Under the pieces are notes generated by a model that saw only the letters and a program-made list of their open reading frames with translations, was not told the origin of the DNA and did no database searches. Position numbers and translations under genes: made by a program. From the NCBI RefSeq assembly GCF_000765665.2, contig NZ_JROZ02000003.1:124001-188000 (forward strand): a stretch of DNA of 64,000 nt. Reading direction: 5' to 3'. Of the stretch, positions 46,848 to 56,108 are shown in pieces (positions within the stretch are counted from its first letter, which is position 1; each line of letters opens with the position of its first letter). The stretch is from Helicobacter sp. MIT 05-5293. GTDB taxonomy: Bacteria; Campylobacterota; Campylobacteria; Campylobacterales; Helicobacteraceae.

Positions 46848-49199
46848 ATGTCGCCTATTGCATTCCAAACCAAAGCGCGTAACCTTATCGCATTACAAGA
46901 TGTATTGAAAAGTGCAAAAATCTTGCCTTTAATGCGCACTTCCCTTGATGAGTTGAAAGCCAATGAAGTAGGAGTTTTAAAGAAAATCAAGAGCTTTTTT
47001 AGTCAAGAAAATGCGTGTGAGAAACTTATCGTTCGTAGCTCCTCGTGTAATGAAGACAGCAAGCTTCACTCAAATGCCGGCGCATTTTTAAGCATTGCAA
47101 ATGTATCGTTAGAATCTGATGAGGCGATTTTAGAGGCGTTACAAGCCGTTGGGCATTCTATGCCTTGCAGTGATGATGAGATTCTAATCCAACCTATGCT
47201 TGAGAATATTAGCTTGTGTGGCGTGGCATTTAGCGTGGATAAGGATAATTTCGCACCTTATTTTTGTGTGCAATATGATGTGAGTGGGCAAAGCCATTTA
47301 GTAACAGACGGGAGTAATAAGCAAAATTTTACTTTCACTCATTTTCGTGAGGCTGATTTGCCTAAAGATGAGCGATTTAAGGCTATTATCGTGATGATGA
47401 AAGAGCTAGAATCGCTTTTTTCTTGCTATCATCTTGATGTGGAGTTTGCCTTTGGCACTTATGCTAATCAAGAGATGTTGTTTTGTCTGCAAGTGCGTCC
47501 TTTGGTGATGTGTAATAAAAGTAATTTTTTTCATACAATTGATAAAAAAGCCTTAGTGCGTTTGCATAAGAGGCTTTCTACTTTTTGTTATGCTAGTCCT
47601 GATGTGTTAGGAGATAGGGCGATTTTTGGTGTGATGCCTGATTGGAATCCTGCCGAAATCATCGGGCTTCGCCCTAAAAGACTAGCTCTTAGCTTATATA
47701 AAGAGATTATCACGGATAATATTTGGGCGTATCAAAGAGATAATTATGGCTATCGCAATTTACGCTCTCACCCGCTTATGCACTCTTTTTTGGGTATGCC
47801 CTACATTGATGTGCGGCTTTCTTTTAATTCATTTATTCCTAAAGATTTAGATGAAAAAATCGCAAGAAAGTTGATGAATTATTATCTTGATTCTTTACTT
47901 AATCGTCCAGAATTGCACGACAAGATTGAATTTGGCATTGTGTTTTCTTGCTATGACTTCAATATTGCTAAAAAGCTTAAAAAACTTCTTAATGAGGGCT
48001 TTAGTGAAAATGAGACTAAACGAATCGAATTTGCCTTGCTGAATCTTACTAATACCATTATCAATCCCTCTTCGGGTTTGTATGTCAAGGATTTAGCAAA
48101 GATTGAGAATCTAAAAAGCGTCTATGAAAGGCTTAAAGATTCTCATCTTTCTTTGATTGATAAGATTTATTGGTTGATTGAGAATTGTAAAAGATATGGC
48201 ACACTGCCTTTTGCGGGTATCGCTAGGGCGGGATTTGTCGCAATGCAGATGCTTAATTCACTTGTTGAAATTGGTTTTTTGAGTGAGAAAGAAAAGCATT
48301 CTTTTTTACATTCTCTCAAAACCGTGAGCAAGGAATTAAGCTCTTTTACAAAAAGATTGAATGAGGAGAACAAAGAGGAGTTTTTGAGAGAGTTTGGGCA
48401 TTTGCGTGCAGGGACTTATAATATCCTCTCGCCTCGTTATGATGAAGCCTTTGAATCTTATTTTGGTCATTTGCATTTTGCGCCAGATTCTGTCATAGAG
48501 AGTGAATTTTCTTTAGATGATGCAAGAATGCAAGAGCTCAATGAGCTTTTAAGTGAAAATGGCTTAAAGATTGATGCAAAAGGATTCTTTGCATTCTTAA
48601 AAGCTGCTATTGAGGGACGAGAATCTGCTAAATTTGCTTTTACAAAACTACTCTCTTATGTGATTTCATTGATTGGTGAATTGGGTGTGCATTATGGCAT
48701 TGATAAAGAAGATATGGCGCATTTGGATATTAAAAATATCCTTACACTTTATTCTTCTTTATATTCCAAAAGCCCTAAAGATAGGCTTTTGGGTGAGATT
48801 GCCTTGCACAAAGAGGAGCATAATCTCACTTTAGCTTTGAAGCTCCCTCCTTTATTGCGTAATCCTGATGAAGTGTTTAGTTTCTTTGAATTTCATATTT
48901 CCCCAAATTTTATCACGCAAAAAAGCGTTATGGCTGATATTGCATTAGAAAATGAGCAAGAAGTAGAGGGGAAAATCGTGCTGATTTATGCCGCAGATCC
49001 GGGCTATGATTATTTATTTGCGCAAAAAATCGCAGGATTGATTACCTGCTATGGCGGTGCAAATTCTCATATGGCAATTCGCGCAAGTGAGCTTGGATTG
49101 CCTGCAGTGATTGGTGTGGGGGAGAGAGCTTTTGAAAAATATTCAAAAGCGCATAAGATTCTGATTGAATGTCAAAGTGAGCAAATCGTATGTCTCTAA
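46848..49199 (+). CDS. L-glutamine kinase-like enzyme (PEP-synthase family, Cj1418 type)
   Basis: 783-aa enzyme with the PEP-synthase architecture. An N-terminal ATP-grasp domain ([29 protein letters not shown] to LQVRPLV) is followed by a long helical middle and a C-terminal swivelling phosphohistidine domain. In the latter, [23 protein letters not shown] carries the catalytic His at about residue 741. In Campylobacter jejuni this architecture in a phosphoramidate locus (Cj1418) phosphorylates the amide of L-glutamine. The same role is inferred here from the three partner enzymes nearby. Start: ATG 46848, with a GTG one codon earlier also possible. Confidence 0.85.
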   Translation: MSPIAFQTKARNLIALQDVLKSAKILPLMRTSLDELKANEVGVLKKIKSFFSQENACEKLIVRSSSCNEDSKLHSNAGAFLSIANVSLESDEAILEALQAVGHSMPCSDDEILIQPMLENISLCGVAFSVDKDNFAPYFCVQYDVSGQSHLVTDGSNKQNFTFTHFREADLPKDERFKAIIVMMKELESLFSCYHLDVEFAFGTYANQEMLFCLQVRPLVMCNKSNFFHTIDKKALVRLHKRLSTFCYASPDVLGDRAIFGVMPDWNPAEIIGLRPKRLALSLYKEIITDNIWAYQRDNYGYRNLRSHPLMHSFLGMPYIDVRLSFNSFIPKDLDEKIARKLMNYYLDSLLNRPELHDKIEFGIVFSCYDFNIAKKLKKLLNEGFSENETKRIEFALLNLTNTIINPSSGLYVKDLAKIENLKSVYERLKDSHLSLIDKIYWLIENCKRYGTLPFAGIARAGFVAMQMLNSLVEIGFLSEKEKHSFLHSLKTVSKELSSFTKRLNEENKEEFLREFGHLRAGTYNILSPRYDEAFESYFGHLHFAPDSVIESEFSLDDARMQELNELLSENGLKIDAKGFFAFLKAAIEGRESAKFAFTKLLSYVISLIGELGVHYGIDKEDMAHLDIKNILTLYSSLYSKSPKDRLLGEIALHKEEHNLTLALKLPPLLRNPDEVFSFFEFHISPNFITQKSVMADIALENEQEVEGKIVLIYAADPGYDYLFAQKIAGLITCYGGANSHMAIRASELGLPAVIGVGERAFEKYSKAHKILIECQSEQIVCL

Positions 49200-49810
49200 A
49201 ATGGATTGGCATCACACAAAGACTGCTTGAAAATACGAGTTATTATGAAATACGCGAAGCTTTAAGTGTGGAATGGGGGGAATTATTCAGAGAATCTCTA
49301 GGGGCATTTTTGCCATTACCATTAAGCTATGAAATTGCATTTGAGAGATACGCACCGCATTTAAGTGGCGTAATTTTAAGCGGTGGGAATGACTTAAACG
49401 CACTTAATCCTAATGCCCTGTCTTTAATGCGTGATGAATATGAAAGTAAGATTATTACGCATTGTTTGCGATATAGTTTGCCTCTGCTTGGAATCTGTCG
49501 CGGGGCGCAGATGATTGCGCATTATTTTGATTCAAAGTTAGAGCCTTTGGACGGACACATTGAGCCACATAATGTCGTGGATTCAAAAGGACAATCTTTG
49601 CGAGTTAATTCCTTCCACCGCTACGGAATCACGCGATTAGGGGAAGCATTAGAATCTTTAAGCAAGGCGGGAGATTGCAGTATAGAGTCATTTCGTCATC
49701 GCACAAGCCCTATTTTTGGCGTGATGTGGCATATTGAACGCACTCCAAAGATGACAAGTGATGAGGCAATCACCTGTTGGATAAGATTATTACAAAGTTA
49801 TTCAAAGTAA
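49190..49810 (+). CDS. Gamma-glutamyl-CDP-amidate hydrolase-like (class I glutamine amidotransferase, Cj1417 type)
   Basis: 206-aa class I glutamine-amidotransferase-fold hydrolase. The nucleophile Cys lies in [13 protein letters not shown] and the catalytic His-x-Glu pair in VMWHIERT. The N-terminus [10 protein letters not shown] and the [20 protein letters not shown] segment are specific to the Cj1417-like group. In the known pathway it releases L-glutamate from CDP-L-glutamine, leaving cytidine diphosphoramidate. The gene starts inside the 3' end of the kinase gene, so the two are translationally coupled. Confidence 0.87.
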   Translation: MSLKWIGITQRLLENTSYYEIREALSVEWGELFRESLGAFLPLPLSYEIAFERYAPHLSGVILSGGNDLNALNPNALSLMRDEYESKIITHCLRYSLPLLGICRGAQMIAHYFDSKLEPLDGHIEPHNVVDSKGQSLRVNSFHRYGITRLGEALESLSKAGDCSIESFRHRTSPIFGVMWHIERTPKMTSDEAITCWIRLLQSYSK

Positions 49811-50082
49811 GGAATTTTATGAAACAATCCAAAACTACAAGGATTTATAAAAGAGCAGGTGTCAAATATGCTCTTGCTCATCAAATCAAAAAAATCAAGC
49901 CCAAGATAAGACGCAATCATAATTATCAATCTTTAATGATGTTTGTTTCTCTTATCAAAGCCGGTTATAACCCGACTTTTTATTTTATGCTTAAAAAATA
50001 TCATATTTTATTAGAGAGTAAGGCAAGTGTAGAATTTATCACACAAAACTATGATATTATTAAAGCGTGGCTCAAATCTCAA

Positions 50083-50177
50083 AGTTTTCACGAAGCATAC
50101 GCTAATCACCCTTATCCTCCATTGCTTGACCCTAAGACATTGGATTATACACGCATTAGCCCACAAGTAGCATGGGA
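50083..50177 (+). repeat. 95-bp block nearly identical to transferase B
   Basis: This segment matches 53435-53529 in transferase B with only two mismatches over 95 bases by hand alignment, while the flanking sequence of the two genes is clearly diverged. A second shared block is 50769-50833 against 54074-54138 (65 bases, one mismatch seen). Patchy identity of this kind suggests gene conversion between the paralogues. Confidence 0.8.
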
Positions 50178-50385
50178 TTTGAATCTGCCATTACCTCCTT
50201 ATTATAAATTTCTTCTTTTTGGCAGTCATGCGACAGGAAATAGGGGATTCCAAACCTTTTTATGGTATTGCAAAGGGTTGGATTATACACTCATCAAATA
50301 TTCTAATCAATGGGATTCTTGGGCAAAACAAGCTTATCTTTGCTATTTCTTGGAGATTATGAGAAACTATGCTTATATTTCTGCT

Positions 50386-50395
50386 CCCCCCCCCC
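50386..50395. repeat. C10 tract in transferase A
   Basis: Ten C at the exact junction of the two reading frames of transferase A, about 190 codons in. The current length puts the gene out of frame; C11 or C8 would restore it. At the aligned position transferase B has no tract. Confidence 0.9.
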
Positions 50396-51513
50396 GCAAT
50401 ACTTTGGGTATTTATTAGCGAGAGAATATATGTATAGCGATAAAAATCTTGAAAAACTTTTTGCTTTGATTCCACAAACTAAAGCCTTGAATATCGTGCG
50501 AGATCCTATCGGCTCACTTAAGAATCTTGTCAATTATCCTTGCAGAAGAGATGCAGACAAAACTCAAGTGTTGGATTTTTCGTGTAATCCTGATGAGATT
50601 TGTGAGAATCTTATCGGATATGTAGCATGCGATGAACAAACAGGTTTATCAAAAAAATATGAAGATTTTCCCTCTTATCCGCAACTTAACGCGATAAGAC
50701 CTCGTTTGTTTAATGAGTGGGAGAAAGCATGCACATATCATGACACGGAGTTAAGAGAATGTTTGGTGAATCTCAAAGATAATTCTATCACTTGCATTGA
50801 TATGTCTGAAATTGTCGGTGAAAAAGCCTTTGAAACGATGAATACGCTTGCCAAAGAGTTTGACTTCCCTCCGCCTAATCCACAAGACAAAGAGCGATTT
50901 GAAGCTTATATTTCTGCCTATGAAGGGCTTTTACCGCTCACATTTTCGCTCTGCACTTGTGGGCTAGATATGAAAATTTATTGCACAGATAAGGTGTGGA
51001 GCACTGATACAAGAATCTATATTGATCAAGGTATGACATGTTCTCGTGAAAATTTTCACACAGAGGCTTTTGAAAAATATCAAGACATCACACAATTTCT
51101 TTATGGGCAAGAGAGCTTTTATGAGCGCATTATTCTTTGTATGGACAAGAAAGATTTTGAGATTTTTAAGAATCACCAACAAGCGTGTGATGAGGCGAGG
51201 GCATATTTTTCGCGTTTTATCCCGCGTTTAGAGCAGCAAAAAGAAATCGAAGCACAAAAAAGAAAAACAATCACTGAAAGGGATATTTTGTCATATCTCA
51301 AAGCGCACAAGGACTTATGCGTAAAAGCAAAAGATGTTTTTGATGAGCATTTGAAATTTTTGCGTTTCGTGCGTCCGGATATTATAGAATCTTGGAGCTA
51401 TTATCAAGAGTTTTTATCAATTTGTAAGGAGCAAGAATGCACATAATGAAGCGACATATCATCTCGCAGAGAGATTTTAGAGAATCTGCAATTTTATCTT
51501 TAGGAGGTTTGAA

Positions 51514-52311
51514 ATGAAACAAGGTGATTTTACGCAAGTGGCGAAACATTATCATAATCGCCCCGCTTATAGTCCGATGCTGTTGTCAAAATTGATTGCT
51601 TGTATCAATGATACGCAAAAGCCATTGGAAAATCTACAAATCGTAGAAGTCGGCGCAGGCACAGGGAAGCTCACCAAAATGTTAAGCGAGTTTGGAATGC
51701 AAGTGATTGCCGTAGAGCCAAATGACAATATGCGCGAGGAGGGCATTGCCTACACCAAAGGCACAAATATCAAATGGCAAAAAGGCAGCGGAGAGGAAAC
51801 AGGTGTGCAAAGTGGAATCGCGGATTGGGTGATTATGGCAAGCTCATTCCATTGGACTGACCCTGCAAAATCTTTGCCAGAATTTGCGAGAATCTTAAAA
51901 GATTCTAAGGCTTCAGAATCCCGCGGGGGGGGGGGGGCATATTTCACTTGTTTGTGGAATCCACGCCATATTGTAGAAGGCTCAATCTTTTATGAAATTG
52001 AAGAAGAGATTAAACATATTGTTCCAGAGCTTGCTCGAGTGAGCAGCGGGACACAAAATGTAAAAAAATGGGAAGAGATTCTGCTCTCCACGGGTGATTT
52101 TAAGGATTATTTTTTTATGGAATGTGATTATGTTGAGGTAATGGACAAAGCGCGTTATCTTGGAGCGTGGCATTCTGTCAATGATATTCAAGCTCAAGCG
52201 GGAGAGCAGAGGTGGAAGGAGATTCTAGTAATGATTGAATCTAAAATCAAAGGATTAGACATCATAGAAATCCCCTATAAGATTCGGGCTTGGAGTGTGA
52301 GGAAAGCATGA
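51514..52311 (+). CDS. SAM-dependent methyltransferase 1, phase-ON at G13
   Basis: 265-aa class I methyltransferase. Motif I is VEVGAGTGKLTKML, the motif II acidic residue lies in AVEPNDNMREEG, and the motif IV-like region is DWVIMASSFHW. It is homologous to the next gene. In C. jejuni two such methyltransferases (Cj1419 and Cj1420) accompany the phosphoramidate genes and are thought to supply the O-methyl group. The gene holds a G13 tract (51925-51937) translated as a Gly run after SESR. The frame is open, so it reads ON. AGGAGG precedes the ATG. Confidence 0.88.
   Translation: MKQGDFTQVAKHYHNRPAYSPMLLSKLIACINDTQKPLENLQIVEVGAGTGKLTKMLSEFGMQVIAVEPNDNMREEGIAYTKGTNIKWQKGSGEETGVQSGIADWVIMASSFHWTDPAKSLPEFARILKDSKASESRGGGGAYFTCLWNPRHIVEGSIFYEIEEEIKHIVPELARVSSGTQNVKKWEEILLSTGDFKDYFFMECDYVEVMDKARYLGAWHSVNDIQAQAGEQRWKEILVMIESKIKGLDIIEIPYKIRAWSVRKA
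51925..51937. repeat. G13 tract in methyltransferase 1
   Basis: Thirteen G within the coding region, encoding four Gly and the first base of an Ala codon. The gene is in frame at this length; loss or gain of one G would truncate the enzyme just after its SAM-binding half. Confidence 0.9.
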
Positions 52312-52358
52312 TGTGATTCCTTATCGCTCTAGCCTTAAGAGTGATAAGGAACACAACA

Positions 52359-53132
52359 ATGGAAAAAATCGTAGAACAAGTTTGGGATTATACAAAACAT
52401 GCAAAGTATTACAGCTATCGCCCTAATTACGCACCAAAAAGTATTGATATGCTCATAGCTTTAGCCTCTGACAAGGGTGCGAAGTCCATAAAAGTAGCCG
52501 ATATTGGCGCAGGCACAGGGAATCTAAGCATTATGCTTTTGGAGCGTGGGTGTGAAGTCGTGAGTGTCGAGCCAAATGACGCAATGCGTGAGATTGGATT
52601 AGAGCGCACTAAAGGGCAAAAGATAGAGTGGGTGAGGGCTACAGGTGTGGATTCTACTTTGAAGAGTGGGAGTTTTGATTGGGTAACTTTTGGGAGTAGC
52701 TTTAATGTCATGGATAGGGTAGAAGCCCTCAAAGAAGCGCACCGACTGCTTAAGCAGAATTGTTATTTTTCTTGTATGTGGAATCATCGGGATTTGAAAG
52801 ATAAGATTCAAGAAGCGGCGGAAAATGTGATTATGGAAATCGTGCCAAACTACACACGAGGTGTAAGAAGAGAAGACCAAAGACCGATTATCGAAGAGCA
52901 TAAAGAGCTGTTTGATAATATCCTTTATCTTGAAGAGGATTTTTATTTTCACCAAAGTTTAGAGAATTATCTCAATGCGTGGAAAAGCGTCAAGAATCCT
53001 TATTGGGATTTGGAAACCAAAGAGGGGCAAGAGATTTTTGCCAACATCACAGCCAAAATGCAAGAAGCTTTGCCCAAAGAATTTGACATCAAATACACGA
53101 CAAGGTGCTGGAGCGCAAGGAAAGTTGGCTAA
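52359..53132 (+). CDS. SAM-dependent methyltransferase 2
   Basis: 257-aa class I methyltransferase, paralogous to methyltransferase 1. Motif I is VADIGAGTGNLSIML, followed by VEPNDAMREIG and DWVTFGSSFNVMD, and the C-terminal TRCWSARKVG resembles the RAWSVRKA end of its neighbour. It has no homopolymeric tract. I use ATG 52359 because AAGGA stands eight bases upstream; an in-frame TTG lies six codons earlier. The protein could act on the phosphoramidate or on an intermediate together with copy 1; which step each catalyses is unknown. Confidence 0.85.
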   Translation: MEKIVEQVWDYTKHAKYYSYRPNYAPKSIDMLIALASDKGAKSIKVADIGAGTGNLSIMLLERGCEVVSVEPNDAMREIGLERTKGQKIEWVRATGVDSTLKSGSFDWVTFGSSFNVMDRVEALKEAHRLLKQNCYFSCMWNHRDLKDKIQEAAENVIMEIVPNYTRGVRREDQRPIIEEHKELFDNILYLEEDFYFHQSLENYLNAWKSVKNPYWDLETKEGQEIFANITAKMQEALPKEFDIKYTTRCWSARKVG

Positions 53133-53179
53133 TGGGTAATAAATAGTTTGCGTGGCAAATTAACACTAAGGAGTAAGCG

Positions 53180-54775
53180 TTGAGCAAAACATTTCAGATT
53201 CTTAAACAGCAAGGTATTAAAAGTGCCTTAGGATATGTTGTGGATAAAAAGGCGCATAAAGGTGGAATTTATCGCAGAGTGCAAAACTATATGATGTTTG
53301 TTTCCCTTGCTTCTCCTCGCCGAGGAGAAATGTATGATTTTTTGAAAAAATATCATATTGCTACTACAGATTCTGATTTTCTCACATATTTTATCAATGA
53401 ATACGACAAGATAAAAGAATGGGTTGGCTCATCAAGTTTTCACGAAACATACGCTAATCACCCTTATCCTCCATTGCTTGACCCTAAGACATTAGATTAT
53501 ACACGCATTAGCCCACAAGTAGCATGGGAGCTTAATATCCCATTGCCACCCTATTATAAATTTATGTATTTTGGTAGCCATGCAAGCGGCAATCGAGGAC
53601 TTAATCATTGTGTCTTAACTTGCGGAGGAATGGACTATGTGCGAGCTCCGACAAATGTGAAAACCATTTATCAAGAATATTGGAATCAGATTCTTACTCA
53701 TTGCACTTTTGCTCCTTGCTATTTTGGATATGTGAGTGTGAGAGAATACCTTGATAACGAAGAGGGCAAAAAGCTTTATGCGCTTATCCCCAGCACGAAA
53801 GCTCTAAATCTTGTCCGCGATCCTATCAGTGTCATCAAAAGCGGGATAAATTATCGAAGAAAGCGGCTCAAAGAGGCGCAAGAAGAGAATCTCAATCTTA
53901 TGCTTGAACCTGATTTTATTTGTGAGAATCTAGTCGGCTATAATGGGTTTGATGTGTCTGTGCAGCAATCGACTTTTGGCAATGAAGATGCACCTTGTCT
54001 CGATGTCGTGCAAGGTATGCTTCAATATATTTTTACAGATTTTCACGATACAGCATTAAGAAAAAGTCTCATAAATCTCAAAGATGATTCTATCACTTGC
54101 ATTGATATGTCTGAAATTGTCGGTGAAAAAGCCTTTGAGACAATGAATGCTTTGGCTAATACATTTGACTTCCCCCCCCCCAGTGCTTCAGATAAAGAGA
54201 AGTTGGCAATGAGTGTATCCCATTATGAAGGTTTTTTACCGCTTGTTTTTAAGATACAAACCCCAAGCGGAATGATTAAGTTGCATTTGATGGATAATGT
54301 CTATTGCATTGATAAGAGGATTTATGCGCGAGTGCCTGTCGATGAAGTCTATCTTGACCAGCATCAAAATGCTTTAGGAAATTTTTTGGACATCACATCA
54401 TTTATTTTTCAGCAAGAAAGTTTTTTAGGACGCATTATTCTTTGTGTGGAAAAAGAAGACTTTGAGATTCTTAAAAATCACACAACACTTTGCGCTGAAA
54501 TACGAGAGTATTTTTTAAGGTTTATCCCACGCTTGGAGCAACAAAGAAAATTAGAAGTTTCTAAGCAAGTCAAAGAATCTGACATCTTAGCATACTTTAC
54601 GCAGCACACACAAATAGCCTTAAAGGCAAAAGCAGTTTTTGATAAACACCTAAGCTTTTTGCGCTCCGTGCGTCCGGATATTATAGAATCGTGGCAATAT
54701 TATCAAGCGTTTTTAAAGATATGCGAAGAAATGAGTGATGAGAATAAAAAAGAACAAACCCACACAAAGGAGTAA
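53180..54775 (+). CDS. DUF2972-type candidate phosphoramidate transferase B, phase-ON at C10
   Basis: 531-aa intact homologue of transferase A. The central conserved block spans HPYPPLLDPKTLDYTRISP, LPPYYKFMYFGSHASGNRG, KALNLVRDPI and SITCIDMSEIVGEKAFETMN. The C-terminal part is helical and ends SVRPDIIESWQYYQAFLKI. No signal peptide is seen, so it is presumably cytoplasmic. It would move the phosphoramidate from its 3'-phospho-CDP carrier to a sugar, by analogy with Cj1421/Cj1422. A C10 tract (54172-54181) encodes three Pro and is in frame. The start is TTG after AAGGAG. Confidence 0.82.
   Translation: MSKTFQILKQQGIKSALGYVVDKKAHKGGIYRRVQNYMMFVSLASPRRGEMYDFLKKYHIATTDSDFLTYFINEYDKIKEWVGSSSFHETYANHPYPPLLDPKTLDYTRISPQVAWELNIPLPPYYKFMYFGSHASGNRGLNHCVLTCGGMDYVRAPTNVKTIYQEYWNQILTHCTFAPCYFGYVSVREYLDNEEGKKLYALIPSTKALNLVRDPISVIKSGINYRRKRLKEAQEENLNLMLEPDFICENLVGYNGFDVSVQQSTFGNEDAPCLDVVQGMLQYIFTDFHDTALRKSLINLKDDSITCIDMSEIVGEKAFETMNALANTFDFPPPSASDKEKLAMSVSHYEGFLPLVFKIQTPSGMIKLHLMDNVYCIDKRIYARVPVDEVYLDQHQNALGNFLDITSFIFQQESFLGRIILCVEKEDFEILKNHTTLCAEIREYFLRFIPRLEQQRKLEVSKQVKESDILAYFTQHTQIALKAKAVFDKHLSFLRSVRPDIIESWQYYQAFLKICEEMSDENKKEQTHTKE
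54172..54181. repeat. C10 tract in transferase B
   Basis: Ten C reading Phe-Pro-Pro-Pro within FDFPPPSA; in frame as written. The aligned place in transferase A encodes the same three prolines with mixed codons (CCT CCG CCT), so that copy cannot slip here. The two paralogues thus carry switches at different places. Confidence 0.9.
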
Positions 54776-55314
54776 TGATGCAAGATAACACAACACAACA
54801 AGGAGCAGTCGTCTGGATTTGTGCCTTAGCCGGAGCGGGAAAGACGACTATTGCCAAAGAAGTATGCACTCAATTAAGACAAAAACACCCCAATGTCATA
54901 TTGCTTGATGGCGATGAGATAAGAGAAATCTTTGGGCAAGGAGGATTCAGCAAAGAGGAGCGTTTGAAAGTCGCACGATTGATAGCACGATTGTGTGTTT
55001 TTCTTTCAAAGAATGGATTAATCGTAGTATGTGCGACTATTTCGTTATTTGATGAGATTTATGCTTTTAATCGTTCGCATATTGCGCGTTATTTTGAGGT
55101 ATTCGTGGAGTGTTCTATGGAGGAATTACTAAGACGAGATAAAAAATCTTTGTATTCTCGTGCGATGAAAGGGGAGATAGAGAATGTCGTAGGAGTGGAT
55201 TTGTCTTATGATACGCCTAAAGCGCATTATGTGCTGGAAAATAATGTCGCGGATAAGTTAGATTCGAAAGTAGAGAAACTTTGTGAGGCGATAGAGGAAT
55301 TTTTAGCATCATAA
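54775..55314 (+). CDS. CysC-like kinase (cytidine diphosphoramidate kinase, Cj1415 type)
   Basis: 179-aa P-loop kinase of the APS-kinase (CysC) fold. Walker A is ALAGAGKTT (about residues 18-26), followed by DGDEIRE and ATISLFDEIYAFNR. True APS kinases usually read GLSGSGKST at the P-loop. In the C. jejuni pathway Cj1415 phosphorylates the 3'-OH of cytidine diphosphoramidate, and the surrounding genes make that role much likelier than sulfate activation. No sulfate adenylyltransferase gene is nearby. The ATG overlaps the transferase B stop by one base. Confidence 0.85.
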   Translation: MMQDNTTQQGAVVWICALAGAGKTTIAKEVCTQLRQKHPNVILLDGDEIREIFGQGGFSKEERLKVARLIARLCVFLSKNGLIVVCATISLFDEIYAFNRSHIARYFEVFVECSMEELLRRDKKSLYSRAMKGEIENVVGVDLSYDTPKAHYVLENNVADKLDSKVEKLCEAIEEFLAS

Positions 55315-55352
55315 AGCATTGAAAGCTAAGGAGATTTGACAAAGGAGGATAA

Positions 55353-56105
55353 ATGAAAGCATTGATTTTAGCTGCGGGATTTGGCTCAAGGCTGATGCCA
55401 TTAACTAAAGAGAATCCAAAATGTATGGTGGAATATCGCGGAAAGAAAATTATTGATTATGAGATTAGTGCGCTAAGAGAAGCGGGGATTGATGAAATTG
55501 CAGTAGTTGGCGGGTATTTGTTTGAGGTCTTGAAAGGCTATGTGCAATCGCAATTTGGCATCAAAAAAATTTATCAAAATCTTCAATATGATAAAACCAA
55601 TATGGTGCAAACGCTTTTTTGCGCGCGAGAATTTTTAGAATCTTGCGTGAGGGAAAAGCAGGATTTGGTGATTTCGTATGCGGATATTGTGTATAGCGCG
55701 GATATTGCGCGGGCATTAGCGCAATCACAAGGAGATTTAAATATCGTTGTGGATAAGGACTGGCGCACATTGTGGGAAAAGAGATTTGAAAATCCTCTTG
55801 ATGATGCGGAGACATTGAAGCTTGAATCTGGAAAAATCAAAGAGCTTGGCAAAAAACCTATGAGTTATGAGGAAATAGAGGGGCAGTATATCGGGCTTTT
55901 TAAGTTTTCATATGAGTTTTTGCCACAAGTTTTGGCATTTTATGATGATTTGGATAGGGGTGCAATGTATGATAGCAAAGATTTTGCAAATATGTATATG
56001 ACAAGCTTTTTGCAAGGCTTGATTGATAAGTTTGATAATGCTAAAGCGGTGGAGATTAAAGGAGGTTGGTGTGAGATTGACTTTAAAAGTGATTTGGAGA
56101 TTTGA
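55353..56105 (+). CDS. CTP:phosphoglutamine cytidylyltransferase-like (Cj1416 type)
   Basis: 250-aa sugar-nucleotidyltransferase-fold enzyme. The nucleotide-binding signature is LILAAGFGSRLMPLTKENPKCM, followed by VVGGYLFEVLKGY, YADIVYS (metal-binding Asp) and GGWCEIDFKSDLEI near the end. The Cj1416 family makes CDP-L-glutamine from CTP and the product of the glutamine kinase. AAAGGAGG precedes the ATG. It ends three bases before the GT2 start. Confidence 0.85.
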   Translation: MKALILAAGFGSRLMPLTKENPKCMVEYRGKKIIDYEISALREAGIDEIAVVGGYLFEVLKGYVQSQFGIKKIYQNLQYDKTNMVQTLFCAREFLESCVREKQDLVISYADIVYSADIARALAQSQGDLNIVVDKDWRTLWEKRFENPLDDAETLKLESGKIKELGKKPMSYEEIEGQYIGLFKFSYEFLPQVLAFYDDLDRGAMYDSKDFANMYMTSFLQGLIDKFDNAKAVEIKGGWCEIDFKSDLEI

Positions 56106-56108
56106 GAA

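Larger units (their letters stand above)
49819..51446 (+). pseudogene. DUF2972-type candidate phosphoramidate transferase A, phase-OFF at C10
   Basis: Homologue of the intact transferase B downstream and, by pattern, of the DUF2972 proteins (Cj1421/Cj1422) that transfer methyl phosphoramidate onto capsule sugars. The first frame starts at ATG 49819 after AAGGAA and runs to 50418. The remainder continues in another frame to 51446. The frames part at a C10 tract (50386-50395). One extra C (C11), or C8, would join them into about 542 aa, close to the 531 aa of B. With C10 only the first 200 residues are made. Segments shared with B include HPYPPLLDPKTLDYTRISP, the stretch PPYYKF, NIVRDPI and ITCIDMSEIVGEKAFETMN. 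Confidence 0.85.
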
